64,000 bases of DNA, from NCBI GenBank assembly GCA_028753945.1, contig JAPNXP010000003.1:310001-374000 (forward strand). Direction: 5' to 3'. The position numbers and the translations under genes are program-made. Each line of letters opens with the position of its first letter. Positions within the stretch are counted from its first letter, which is position 1. Below, one piece after another: positions 30,928 to 41,648 of this stretch. Below the pieces are notes generated by a model, which worked only from the letters and a program-made list of their open reading frames with translations, searched no databases and was not told the DNA's origin. Source of the DNA: Hexactinellida sp. DTS-2022 (taxonomy: Eukaryota; Porifera; Hexactinellida).

Positions 30928-32381
30928 CTACTTATGACACAAGTTAGAACTTCCGATAGGCGCTGTAGGGAACTGCGCCCCGTTATTTGACATTCCTGAG
31001 TCGTCGAACACACTCAGGTCCTCGTTAGAGTCGCAGTGACTGCTGTAGGGGGGTGTGAGGTTATCCTGGTTACCAACCGTGCAGCTGGAATGTAGAGAGT
31101 TAGCATTCTCACAGCTCTGCACCTCTCCTTCCCAAAATAAGTACTTGTTCATGCTATCTTCTATTCTCTCCAGGAGCCCCTATTTATAACGATACCACAA
31201 GTAGTCGTAATATGTTCGTATTATCCGGAATTCGTATTAACCGGAGTCATTGCATGCATTTGTATAGGCTAGGGGAATTAACCTTGTACTCCTTAACATA
31301 TATTTCCCTTATCCGTGTTCCTACTAACAGAGTATACTGTAGTTCCCTAGTAACGTACCCTGGCAGAAGTTATGTACTGTATGGTGCTCTCTAGGTTCTG
31401 TAGGAATGTCCAGTCTTCTGAGCTATCCTCTGTCTATAGGAACTATAAATACTCTGTCTATATGGAACTATAAATACTCTGTCTATATGGAACTATAAAT
31501 ACTCTGTCTATATGGAACTATAAATACTCTGTCTATATGGAACTATAAATACTCTGTCTATATGTAACTATAAATACTCTGTCTATATGGAACTATAAAT
31601 ACTCTGTCTATATGGAACTATAAATACTCTGTCTATATGGAACTACATTGGAATTGCTTTAAAGCAAACTCCCCTATTAGCAACTTATTTTAAGGCCCCA
31701 AGCGAGCTTTTAATGTTATTTCTGTTCCTATAATAGCAACTTCGCCTATTAGCAACCAAATTTCATGCAAAATGTGAGTTGCTAATAAAGCAATTCCACT
31801 GTATAAATCCGTCTCATAGCTTTTATGGCAAGTCTTACCTGACTGTTGTTCATGGGCTGGAATATCCTGGTTATGTCCATTATAACTATCTGAGAGAGAA
31901 CATTGGTTATAACTCCTCTCTACTCTACTCCGCTTAATGGGACATTAGCTACAGTTAGCTAGTCATTACTGCAACTAAATACACTACAACACGGACTAAC
32001 TACAATGGACTTGTTCATTTGTAAACTTAACATAGAGTTAATACTATGTTACGTGCTACTGTATGCTGTATTCAATACAAACGCATTTAACTTCGGATGT
32101 GCATAGCTATAGCCCTTATACTATGGTATGCCACAAGTACCTTTATGAATGTGTCTCTAGGCTCGTTAGTACTGAGGACTTCCAGCCACTTGCTAGCTCT
32201 TCCTACAAACAAACAAACAAACAAACAAAAAAACACGTCTATCTATAGACGGGCTACCTACGGTAACTTGACAATAAGGTGTCTATTTATAGACGGGGTA
32301 CCTACCGTAGTTTAGCTTCCGTATGTCCTGAAAGTGGCTGTGGAATCCCAGCAGGTTCCCCTCCAGAGACACCAGATAGTT
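30928..32381 (-). CDS. Five-exon gene with short exons, 5' end not found
   Basis: No long ORF covers this gene; it was found by joining exons with consensus splice sites in one frame. Exons: 32306-32381 (acceptor TATTGTACAG, donor CG|GTAGGT), 32141-32202 (acceptor GTTTGTTTGTAG, donor AAG|GTACTT), 31839-31889 (acceptor TTCTCTCTCAG, donor CAG|GTAAGA), 31359-31397 (acceptor CATTCCTACAG, donor AGG|GTACGT) and 30928-31179 (acceptor TTATAAATAG, stop TAG). Phases 1,0,0,0 agree and no stop intervenes. Exon starts read NYLVSLEGNLLGFHSHFQDI, RASKWLEVLSTNEPRDTFIK, IVIMDITRIFQPMNNSQ, NLESTIQYITSAR and LLERIEDSMNKYLFWEGEVQ. The final exon ends in a Ser/Asn/Asp-rich, probably disordered tail. Upstream exons must exist, but the next 300 bp hold MITE debris, so the gene may be truncated. 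Product not recognised. Intron 3 (between 31397 and 31839) carries a MITE and a 25-bp satellite. Confidence 0.6.
31430..31645. repeat. 25-bp tandem repeat, about 8 units
   Basis: Unit AACTATAAATACTCTGTCTA plus TATGG repeats with exact 25-bp spacing from 31441. One unit has TATGT for TATGG. It abuts the MITE at 31646 and lies within intron 3 of the five-exon gene. Confidence 0.92.
31646..31801. mobile_element. Tc1/pogo-type MITE (GGAATTGCTTTATTAGCAA family)
   Basis: 156 bp. Ends CATTGGAATTGCTTTA and the inverse of CAGTGGAATTGCTTTATTAG, flanked by TA on both sides. The interior repeats CTATTAGCAACT. A second member is at 57351-57522. Confidence 0.8.
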
Positions 32382-32514
32382 CTGTACAATACAACCATGG
32401 GCCATCAAAATGCTTTCGCCTTATCCGGAATTCGTATTAACCAATACCATTTGTATTGGAAATGCTTGGAAGGGACTGACTTAGTTTGCGTTTTAACCAT
32501 GTTTCATGTTTACA

Positions 32515-32655
32515 CAGTTGTTCCCAACCTGGGGTAGGGGGTCCACAAGATCTTAAATTTGTATTACTGGAAATGGGAGGGTACACATAAAGTTTGGTAT
32601 TTGCTATAGGGGTCCACGATTAATTAAGAAAGGATGGGAATCGACGTGTAACACA
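32515..32655. mobile_element. hAT-like MITE (CAGTTGTTCCCAACCTGGGG), decayed right end
   Basis: Left end CAGTTGTTCCCAACCTGGGG is typical of hAT-type MITEs. The right side AAGGATGGGAATCGACGTG is a mutated inverse of the expected end. No clear target duplication. Confidence 0.5.
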
Positions 32656-32689
32656 TAAACATATGACAGAGATTGATTGGTTATTTATA

Positions 32690-33738
32690 GGTGTGAAGGA
32701 CCCCAATCTCTGGATGGTAAATAGCGGCTCAGTTGTGAGAAATAGACCGCCATCAATCTTATGAGAAAATTGATTTTCTTAAACGACACCAAGCCCCTCC
32801 TCATCAGGTCTGTTATATCGCCGGAGGGTGTGAAGGGTACATATACGTGGAGTCCTACAAACAGTCGCACGTAAAGCAGGCCATAGAGGGGAACAGCAAC
32901 TAACTTAACTATAACTACCTAACTATGGGACTGCACAACCAGAAGATGGTCCCCATCCAGGAGATGACTGACATGCTTAAGGTAGTTAGGGACCCGACTG
33001 TGGTTAGGAAGGGATCCTGGGTGGGATTAAGAAAGGATTCTACCGAGACGACATAGCCCAGGTTACGTGGATAACTGTCAGAACACGCCTATCTTAAGTT
33101 AATCCCCGACTCGATATTAAGAGGATATCTCTCAAGTGCGATTCAAAGCTTAACAACAGACCCATTCCCAAAGATAAGGGTTTCAAGAGACGGAACGGAA
33201 TCTATTAGACGATGAAGCTGTTAAAGACTGCGGGGCGGGGGTCTCCAACGAGAGGGGCTACAAGATATTCGAGTGGGAGAGCTACCCGGCCGGGTTCCTG
33301 TACAATTGTTTTCCGAAGAACGCAGTCCTCATGGACGGAGTTACCCTACGCTTAAGGAGCTGGAGAAGTTCCAAACTAACTCGGAAGGACATCGATCTTA
33401 ATCTGAGCAACACCTCCAGAGAGATGAAGCTGGTGCCGGGGGAGCTCTAGAACCTCCTAGGGAAGGTGACAAGCCTCGACGGGAAGACTAACCATTCTGC
33501 CGAACCACGAGGAGGTCCATGCTCCAGTCGCGATAGAGTCCCGATCAACGAACTTAGGAAGTTCTTCCAGATGGGGGAACACGTGAAGGCTGTGGGCGGA
33601 CTGTTCCTGGGCGCGTGGAGGAAACATAGCCATTATCTTCAGGACATTTCCAGGGACGAAATGAAGGTGCGGCCCAAAGACTTGTAACTGTGCATGGAGG
33701 CGAGCAGAGCTATAGACTGGCAGGGACAATATTGACAG
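32690..33738 (+). pseudogene. SPT5 (SUPT5H) transcription elongation factor pseudogene
   Basis: Spt5 binds RNA polymerase II with Spt4 as DSIF and controls pausing and elongation. Read in shifting plus frames, this segment follows the Spt5 order from the NGN domain through the first KOW domains: KDPNLWMVN (32693), GYIYVESYKQSHVKQAIEG (near 32840), MVPIQEMTDMLKVV then KGSWV (32945-33020), IKKGFYRDDIAQV, YKIFEWESYPAGFLY (33262), PTLKELEKFQTNSEG-like text (33345), DLNLSNTSREMKLVPGEL, then INELRKFFQMGEHVKAVGG (33543) and MKVRPKDLQLCMEA. At least five single-base shifts and several stops break it. No intron interrupts about 1 kb, so a retrocopy is possible, but the TTATTTATAG just before it could also be an old splice acceptor. 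It is GC-richer than its surroundings and ends 12 bp before a MITE. Confidence 0.88.
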
Positions 33739-33750
33739 TATAATAGCATA

Positions 33751-34050
33751 CACTCAAACCTCGAGATCCGGACCTCTCACATACGGGCACCCTTATTGGT
33801 ATAGAGCCAAACTAAATATGCATTCTTGACCAATAATGGAGGTTAATTACAAAAAATTATACTACAGACACACATCATAAATTTTCCACAACCCATTAAA
33901 AACATCATTAGTAATCTTTGAATGAATCTAGAAAATGTGGATCAGACCCTTTGCGATTGCATATATGCCAGCCATTGTATTTCTGAGATCCGGCAAATCC
34001 CAGTGACGGGCACCCTCCGGACGACAGTGTCCGAAAGGGAGGTTTGAGTG
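33751..34050. mobile_element. 300-bp MITE (CACTCAAACCTC ends)
   Basis: Inverted ends CACTCAAACCTC..GAGGTTTGAGTG with subterminal GGGCACCC and TCCGG motifs on both sides. Left flank is TA. Relatives: the half at 49499-49598 and pieces at 3540-3640 and 4485-4550. Confidence 0.85.
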
Positions 34051-34149
34051 CATAGTGAGCATAGCAGTGAACACGACACTCGTTTGGACAGGAAAAAGGT
34101 CAATATATTCGATACGTAACTAAATCCCAACTTGTTTCAAATACTACTA

Positions 34150-34919
34150 CAGACCTCTGGTCTATATTTCTGTATTTTCGTTGCCTAGACGACCTTCTGG
34201 GGTCTTGCTCTGGTATCGAGACGATTTCGTCGCTTCAAAGGTAGTCCCAACTTCTTCAGCGTCCGAGTGTTAGCCCTGAATGTCACTCTCGAGCTGGGTT
34301 AACCAAGTTATATGGCCTGTACTGCCCCCGTTCTCATTCGCAGATGGTGGGGAGTCTTTGCACCTATTCAAATGTACCACGCGAGCTCTCTCTACACCCA
34401 GGACCTTGAGTAGTACGTTAACTCCGCTTCTCTTCAGTACTTTCCAAGGTCCGCGGTAAACGGGCGACAGTGAATCGGTCGCGCTTCGTCTTTACGAGTA
34501 CCCAATTCCCGGATGAGATCTCGGATACTTTTATCCCCTGTCGTAACTCTCTTTCATTTCTCCCTAGGTTAATCCGTGTTCGCAGCCACTCTCTCGAAAG
34601 GAGGATGTCTCTCTCTCCTTAGATACCTCACAATACTCCCGCGCACTCGTGAAGTATCGGTTCCCCAGAGGGAGGATGACATCAACCTTTGTGGCAAACG
34701 CGTTCCGAACATGACCTCGTTAGGTGTAACACCGGTACTAGCGCTTAAATGTGCATTGTGGATTAAACTGGTTTCCTGGAGTAATTTTGGCCAATCGGTA
34801 CGACACATTCCTTTCCCGCGAGCTGACAACGCAAGGATTGTTTGAATGACTGAATGCTCACCATCCCTGTAGGGTTTAATTGGGGGGGGGGGGCCCAAAT
34901 TTAGAGAGGTCCTCTCCAA
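34150..34919 (-). pseudogene. Ty3/gypsy integrase C-terminal remnant
   Basis: Minus-strand frame 34569-34870 reads DWPKLLQETSLIHNAHLSAS then TGVTPNEVMFGTRLPQ, the classic stretch after the integrase catalytic Glu (host-gene-like helices, then T-G-x-[TS]-P-x-[ED]). Lower coordinates continue in shifted frames with an Arg/Lys-rich C-terminal part. The upstream half is replaced at about 34880 by the G-run repeat. Different gypsy lineage from those at 10-14 and 58-60 kb, judging by sequence. Dead. Confidence 0.72.
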
Positions 34920-35115
34920 ATCAAAAATCCCGTTATTTTATTTTGGGGGGTCCCCCCAAATTTGGAGAGGTCCTCCCCAAATCAAAAATTCTGTTATTGT
35001 TTTTGGGGGGGGATCCCCAAATTTAGGAAGGTCCTCCCAAAATCAAAAATCCTGTTATTCTATTTGGGGGGGCCCTTCCAATTTGGGGGGTCATCTCCAA
35101 ATCCTCTTTTATCTT
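34877..35115. repeat. G-run tandem repeat, about 3.5 units of ~70 bp
   Basis: Units run GGGGGG-TCCCCCCAAATTTGGAGAGG-TCCTCCCCAAATCAAAAAT-nTGTTATTnTATTTT. Two to three units of the same repeat occur in inverse orientation at 48826-48975. Palindromic CCAAATTTGG and AGGTCCTC cores lie in each unit. No coding capacity. Confidence 0.85.
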
Positions 35116-35486
35116 TATGTGGGGTAACTTAAAAGCTATCAAATATAAAACAATCAAATTATATCACTATAGTTTCATATTTCATTGGAAAAACAATACG
35201 ATTGCTAAATCCGATCATCCGAAGTTCTAATGCAGCAAATTTTACAAATTTTCCATTAAAATTCATTCAACATTGTATAATATTGTTCTTACACTACAAA
35301 TAAGTACGTTACCACTTGCGTAAAAAGATAACATTAATGGGAAGTCTGACTAGTAATGGGAAGTCTGACTATTTAGGGCGTAATACTTTACCCTTTGACC
35401 ACTCTTGAGGCTACAAGTCTATTTTAAAATATATACTCTCAAAACACTTTCCTGTAATTATTTGATGCTTAGACCCGGCCTATACT
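35116..35486. other. Intergenic, no gene seen
   Basis: AT-rich flank of the hAT transposon. GGGAAGTCTGACTA occurs twice (35339 and 35358). Nothing else recognised. Confidence 0.4.
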
Positions 35487-38400
35487 CAGGGCCGGATTTA
35501 CCATTAGGCTAAGTAGGCTATAGCCTTCGGGCCACTACAGGTCGACGGGCCACTCACCAAGATTAAATATTTAAAATTAATTTTATATATTAGAAATATG
35601 TTTGCAATTTGAACATGAGAATTTGAAACTCCCAAACTATAATTTGCACTCATGATATCGTTAGTACATTTTGCAAATCTTGATTCAATTATATCAATAT
35701 TGAAGATAATACTACGATTCCAATATCTTCTATGGTTTTCTAGAATTCCTAACTAGATTTATTGAATCTATTTTTAACTACAATACATACTTCTAGAATT
35801 TTCGCGATATTTATTTGTTTGATTCCCTTCTAAGTTCTAACCAGTTCTAGAAAAGTGTACATCCTTCTTTCGTTTGAGTTCAAAATTGGCAATATATAAG
35901 TAGTCTGAGATTCTGAAAATATAAACCTTTTATTTAATATCTTCAATAATATAGTTTTAGTTCTCTGTATGTCAAAACGTAAAGGTGGTTAGGCAACGAA
36001 AGAAGGAATCCGAAGAGAAGCGGAATCGGGAGGATGCCACTCTTCAATCCGTTACCCAGCTCGACACCTTCTTCACTGTAAAACCAACGCCAAATTGCAT
36101 AGATATATTAGATAGAGAAGGTATGCATTCTTTACCCACTGAACATACACCCAGTCCAAGATTTGATTCCGATTGTCTTAGCCACGATCCTCTCAGCCTA
36201 CCTGCAGCAATATTCACTCTCTCGGTTCAGGATGCTGATCTGGTAAGTTTTGATTTGCCGAACGAGGCTTTCAGTACTGATCCCGGACAATGGCCAGAAC
36301 CTATCCCTGAAGACTTGAGGAATTATTGGATACGAGAAGGTGCCGATCATTGTCGAAATAAAGACGGTGCAGATTTCAGCAAAACCAAACGAGATTACGC
36401 GAATCAAAGTCGCTATCTCAATGAGTCATTATTTCAATGCATCATGCCCAACAATGAATTTAGATTAAGAAAATGGCTGATCTATTCTCCATCAACAAAT
36501 TGTTTATATTGTTTTTGCTGTCGCCTACTGTCAGATCACCGAACGAATCAATTCGCTAGTTCAGGGTTCAATGACTGGAAAAATACAATCAGTATCGCGA
36601 AACACGAGACCAGTGAGAAACACCGATCTGCTTTGATTCGGCTATATACACTTCAAAATGTTGCTGGCCGCATCGACAAAGAAATTGAACAACAATATCA
36701 AACCCAATCCAAGTATTGGGTGGATGTAATTAAACGAATCGTTGTCGCAATTTCTTTCCTGCCTGAACGTGGTCTTGGATTTCGGGGATCAGATGAACGA
36801 TTCAACTCGGTTCACAATGGCAACTATCTTGGACTTTTGGAAGTTATTGCAAAATTTGATCCATTCCTTTCTCATCACATCGAGGAGAAGGGAAATTTAG
36901 GGAGTGGAATCACTTCGTATCTGTCTAAGACGATAGCTGAAGAGTTTATAGACATAATGGGGAAAAAGCTGTTAGACACCATAGTATCAGAAATCAATCA
37001 AGCCCGATATTTCTCTATTTCAGTTGACTCGACTCCCGACATAGCGCATCTCGATCAACTCGCGATTATCCTGCGCTATGTGAACTTGTCAACGCATGAA
37101 CCTGTTGAGAGATTCATGACATTCATCCAAATTGTGGGACACCACACAGGCGAGAACTTGGCAGAAATTCTTCTGAACTTCCTAAATTTAAATGGAGTCA
37201 ACATTGCGCATTGTCGTGGACAAACATATGATAATGCCTCCAACATGTCGGGCAAGTATTCTGGAATGCAAAAGCATATCAAAGATGTCATTCCTCAAGC
37301 AGATTATATACCATGTGCGGCACATTCCTTGAACCTGGTCGGACACGCTGCGGTCAATTGCTGTATTCCTGCTGTATCATTCTTTGGCATTATTCAGAAA
37401 ATATACACGTTTTTCTCTGTTTCAACATCTCGCTGGGCAATTTTAAGTGAAGCATTGAAAGGATCAAAGTCAAATGTTCCAAAACGTCTTGCTGATACAC
37501 GCTGGTCGGCTCATGCCGATGCCACAAATGCCCTGCACAATGGATACGCATTTATTCAAAAAGCCCTTTGGACAATTGCAGACGATACTAACCAGAAAGC
37601 AGAGGCACGTCATGAGGCTCAGTGTATTGCGGAATCAATGAATCAATTGGAAATTGGAATTATGTGCGTTGTTTGGGATGATATCCTTGAAAGATTCAAC
37701 AAGTGCAGCAAATCTCTGCAAAGTGCTAGCATTGACCTGTCCTCTGCGATCGCATTGATGAAGAGCCTACAGAAGTTTCTGAATATGTTTCGTGAACAAT
37801 TTGAAAAGTATGAACGGGAGGGTATAGAACTGACTGATTGCGACACGTACAAATTGGATAAACGGCGACCAAGACGACCAACAAGAACATTCGAAGAAGA
37901 TAGAGAAGAAAACACACCAGTCCTCATGTCAGCCAGCGAGAAATTCAAACTGGACACTTTTTTTGTTATTATTGACAAACTTAGTACTGCATTGGAATTG
38001 CGTATTAATGCGTACAGTAAAGTTCATCAATCCTTTGGATTCTTGACTGAATTTCATAACATGGATCATGGTCAAATAGATCATGCTATTTTGAACTTGG
38101 TTTTGTCTTATCCTGCCGATTTCTAGTCTGCCTTCTGTACAGAATTTCACCAGTTTACCACGTTTATTTCCGAGCAAGAGAACTTGATTACACCTGGGCA
38201 ACATCCTAGTCAGTTGAATTACAGAGAAGTTCAAAATATGTATACATTGGTCAAGTCTTCTGGACTCGACAGCGCTTTTCCCAATGTCGAAGTAGCACTG
38301 AGGATATACCTGTCATTGATGATTACAAACTGCAGTGGCGAGCGGTCTTTCAGTCACCTAAAGCGAGTCAAGAACGAGATACGATCAACTATGCTCCAGG

Positions 38401-38830
38401 ATAGACTGTCAAATTTATCGCTACTGTACATTGAAAGTGAACTTCTGCGAAATATTGATTTCGATGATATTGTACGTAGCTTCGCTTCAAGGAAATGTCG
38501 AAAAGTCCCCATTGTTTATTAGCATTAGATTAATTATATTAATAGTAAACAGTATTTGATATGTCATAGGATAGTTCATTTTTCCAATTGTTTACTATTG
38601 AAATGTATTTTACGCACATTTATCATGTCATTTTCATGTCAGTCATTTATAGTAACCTACCCTGGCTACCAATAATTATGACAGATACGGAGATATATCT
38701 GCACTGTATAAGATGTCACTTTCTAGTTTGTCAGAACAATTTAAATTTTTGGGCCCCGACCAATGTCGATTATGTTCGGGCCACTTGTGTGGTTCAGCCT
38801 TCAGGCCACTCAAGGGTAAATCCGGCCCTG
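35487..38830 (+). mobile_element. Full-length hAT transposon, 3344 bp
   Basis: Terminal inverted repeats CAGGGCCGGATTTACC..GGTAAATCCGGCCCTG, with longer subterminal similarity (GGCTATAGCCTTCGGGCCAC left, CGGGCCACTTGTGTGG right). Perfect 8-bp target duplication CCTATACT at 35479-35486 and 38831-38838. It carries one transposase gene. Intact ends and a target duplication without mismatches point to recent insertion. Confidence 0.95.
35985..38522 (+). pseudogene. hAT transposase (TTF-type zinc finger, DUF4371, hATC), one in-frame stop
   Basis: One frame runs from 35985 to 38522, broken only by TAG at 38124-38126. Numbering from 35985: a TTF-type Cys/His finger near residues 163-225 (CLYCFCC, GFNDWK, HETSEKHRSA); catalytic Asp candidates at D348 (SVDSTPD) and D416 (TYDNASNMSG); catalytic Glu at E786 in CSGERSFSHLKRVKNEIRS, within the hAT C-terminal dimerisation domain. 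Length of about 845 codons suits ZMYM/ZNF862-like hAT transposases. The frame opens on GTG. An ATG at 35969 (MSKRKG) is one base out of frame, so either a 1-base shift near the start or a later ATG is used. The protein would excise and insert the element by binding its ends. Only the stop and possibly the start shift disable it. Confidence 0.9.
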
Positions 38831-39174
38831 CCTATACTATACTAATCATAACATAGATAATTCACGCAAGCCACACAGGTGCAGGGTTATTTCGATTTAA
38901 TACTTAGTAGTTTTGACTCGATCATGCATGTCAAACTAACATGTCATATGTGGATGTCGTTATAAATTAATTACTAGTATGTATCTATTTTACACTTACA
39001 ATCATTTAAAAACACTTGTAATCAATGAAAATATTACAGATTCAGTGATATTTATATGCTCTGTTCATCTCAAATGCGGTACATAAATACTACATTATTC
39101 ACTAGTTAAATTGATTCATTTGAAATTTATTCGTACGCCGTTGATCTATCATTCCGTTTTTTAAACACGAAATT
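38831..39174. other. Intergenic, no gene seen
   Basis: AT-rich flank between the hAT element and the integrase pseudogene. No element ends recognised. Confidence 0.4.
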
Positions 39175-40704
39175 ATGAGTGATGAATCTACGGATGAAAG
39201 TGGATTGGAGACTTCTGTTTCAGATTTACAGTTTAGCCTTGATGACAAAGTAAATGTAGAACTTTTCCAGAAGCTAATTCAGTTATTACCCGGAAACTCT
39301 GAACTTAATCCTGAGATGTTTTCGCCAGATGAGTTGAGAAGTTACGCAGGAAAACAAGATGTTATTAGTGATCACATGTATTCGCTACACTTAGCATATT
39401 TGATTTGGAAGCAAAGTCGTAAGGCGAATGAACGGATACCTGAGGTTATTCAACTTTCGGTTGAAAATATCAGGCCAAAATCCAAATCGAAAAATTTATA
39501 AAAACTTCATTCAGAAAAGACTCTCCGAGTATCAACTTAAGGTAAGTCGAAAGTTCTAGTTTACATAAAGTTATGATTTATAGACTTTATTTTTAGGAAA
39601 TATCTTACGGTTATTCGTTAAGGAAGGGAGAAAAAATTGTTATTTCACAAGGAATGTTGAAGATAGTAATAGAATGGTATCATGACAAGTTAAACCATCC
39701 AAAGGTTTCCGCGCTCATAAAGTCGATAAAATTGCATTTCCATATTTGAGGTGTCAACAATGAAAATATAAAGAAGATTTATGCAGAATTAAGCTGTGAT
39801 TTTTGTCTATCTGATGTGTCCCTTCCGAAGCGAGGGCATCACAAACACATTAAAACATATGGAGTTTTTGAGCGCATACAAATAGACCTTACACAAATAG
39901 CTTTTGAGAAGGAAGACATCCTTGCTAGGAAAGGTTTTCTTTGGGTTTTGAATGTAATTGATTGTTTTTCTAAATTCGCTTGGGCTTATCCCCTCAAAAC
40001 CAAAGAAACCAAACCAATTTGTGAGATTCTTTGTAAATTGTTCTATAAATAAGGCATACCCCTAATAATGCAAAGTGATAATGGGGGAGTTCGTTTCTAA
40101 TATCATCAAGAACGTTATGTCTAAAATTGGCATTAAATTAATAAATGGTTCACCTTATACACCAACTACTCAAGGACAAGTTGAGAGATTCAATCAAACT
40201 TTCAAAAGTCTATTTAAAAAGAAAATTCAAATTGAATTGTCAATAGGTAACAACTCAAGAGTAGAAAATTAGTCCGAAGAGTTGCTTCCAGAAATTATGA
40301 GTACCTACATTCATAGAAAACATAGATCCTTATCTAGAACTCCTTGGGAAGTATATTATTCCCGATCTGCACCTCATTCAAGATATTCTACCCCTCAATT
40401 AGAATCGTTTAGACCTGTTGATGTGGAATTATCCTCACATCCAGATGATGAAGTTTTTGCATCTGGGAAAGATAATCACTTAATGGATGACATAAGAGCA
40501 AATGCTGAATTACATGAAAAAATTGCAATACAAACTTTGAACCAAACTCGTAAGATTCAAGTTGAGAATCATCGAAAAATTTCTAAAGGAAATAAGTCAA
40601 GTCAAAATATTGTCGTAGGAATGACAGGATATATAAAGAATCCAAATGCCAAAATAAAACTTAAAAAACCCCTCACAGACGGGATGGGAGTGTGCTCCTT
40701 CTGA
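39175..40704 (+). pseudogene. Retroviral-type integrase gene (gypsy/Ginger-like), broken, with a 55-bp intron
   Basis: The first part (39175-39501) encodes an acidic N-terminus starting MSDESTDESG. After a 1-base shift the frame crosses a clean intron (AAG|GTAAGT..TTTTTAG|GAA, 39542-39596). It then has a zinc-binding HHCC-like module (WYHDKLNHP..CDFC, about 39675-39800) and the DDE core: IDLTQ (first Asp), MQSDNG (second Asp, near 40070) and TTQGQVERFNQTFKSL (Glu, near 40170). The C-terminus continues to 40704. Breaks: stops near 39746, 40050 and 40270, a 2-base deletion in the second Asp motif, and the 1-base shift. No reverse transcriptase or LTR is seen, which favours a Ginger-type DNA transposon or a domesticated integrase over a retrotransposon. 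Confidence 0.82.
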
Positions 40705-41149
40705 TTGCACTTCCCCAATGTTTAATTTAAGTAGAATTTCAATATTCAAATTACATTTATCTTAGTGTAATATAATTTAATTATTGTTTGAATTGTGAAG
40801 ACTTCAAATGTTTAAATTAATTAAAGATTAATTAAAATTATTACAAATAGAAATTAGGATACGTGTAGTATTTACGTTACTATTTTGAATAATATAATTG
40901 ACATCATCATCAACTTGTAAAATGTTCCAACTTCCAAGTGTTTTCATTGCACTTGTATACTTACAAACCAATTAATAACAGTCATTATCTAGCAGATAGT
41001 AGGCTTATGTAATATGTTCTATATTCAGTATACTATAGAGTAATTACAATACGGAGATGCTGATTTACATAAAAAACCGTTAATAAAACGTAGAATTGAC
41101 TAGCGACCTAATAATTTTAATTGATATATAGAAAGAACAACCTCTATAT
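40705..41149. other. Intergenic, no gene seen
   Basis: AT-rich; no terminal repeats matching the integrase gene were found. Confidence 0.4.
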
Positions 41150-41365
41150 TTTCAATAACTAATTCGAATTATTAAAGAGTCACTGGACCAGAATACAAAT
41201 TTCGATATAACTGATGAACAAAGGCGAAATTGAGAAATAGGCTTCGAGGTGATCATCTTCAGAAAATTCTATATCTCCTGCCCAAATTTTAAATCTATAT
41301 CACCAATGGTTTAGTCAGGCCATCGCGTACGGCCGGTCCGACAGAGGTAAATTCAATAGTGTGCA
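41150..41365. repeat. Host repeat split by the nested transposons (left part)
   Basis: The reverse complement of 42850-43090 reads as 41205-41365, then 45503-45532, then 46170-46205 with no gap. The nested elements at 41366-45502 and 45533-46169 therefore interrupt a repeat whose uninterrupted copy survives in inverse orientation. Shared text includes CAGGCCATCGCGTACGG and ACTATAACGTTTTTACTAG. Confidence 0.85.
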
Positions 41366-41648
41366 TGTCACGCCAAAATTGGTCCGGGTCAAAAGTGGTC
41401 CGGCCGGACCACTTTTGACTGCCAAAAATGGTCCGGTCGGACTAGTTTTGGTCGCCAAAGGCGGTCCCCATTGGCCAAAGGTGGTCCCCGCCGGACCAGT
41501 TTTGGCAGCCATTCCAAGACAATAATCATAGAGCTTTTTATCATTCATCAACACAAGAATACATAGAGATGCAAATGTTTTCACAATAGTCAATAATACA
41601 CAATTACAAAGTTGATTCTTTTCACTATTATTCACATATAAGAAAAAG

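Noticed and set aside
31180-31193. TATAAATAG on the minus strand, about 30 bp before an ATG, looking like a TATA box for a 74-residue gene
   Set aside because: The same bases work as the splice acceptor of the last exon of a five-exon gene, and the reading frame continues upstream in phase, so an independent small gene with a TATA box is less likely.
39175-40704. Calling this an LTR retrotransposon
   Set aside because: No reverse transcriptase, RNase H or LTR is visible around it and it has an intron, so only an integrase pseudogene is claimed.
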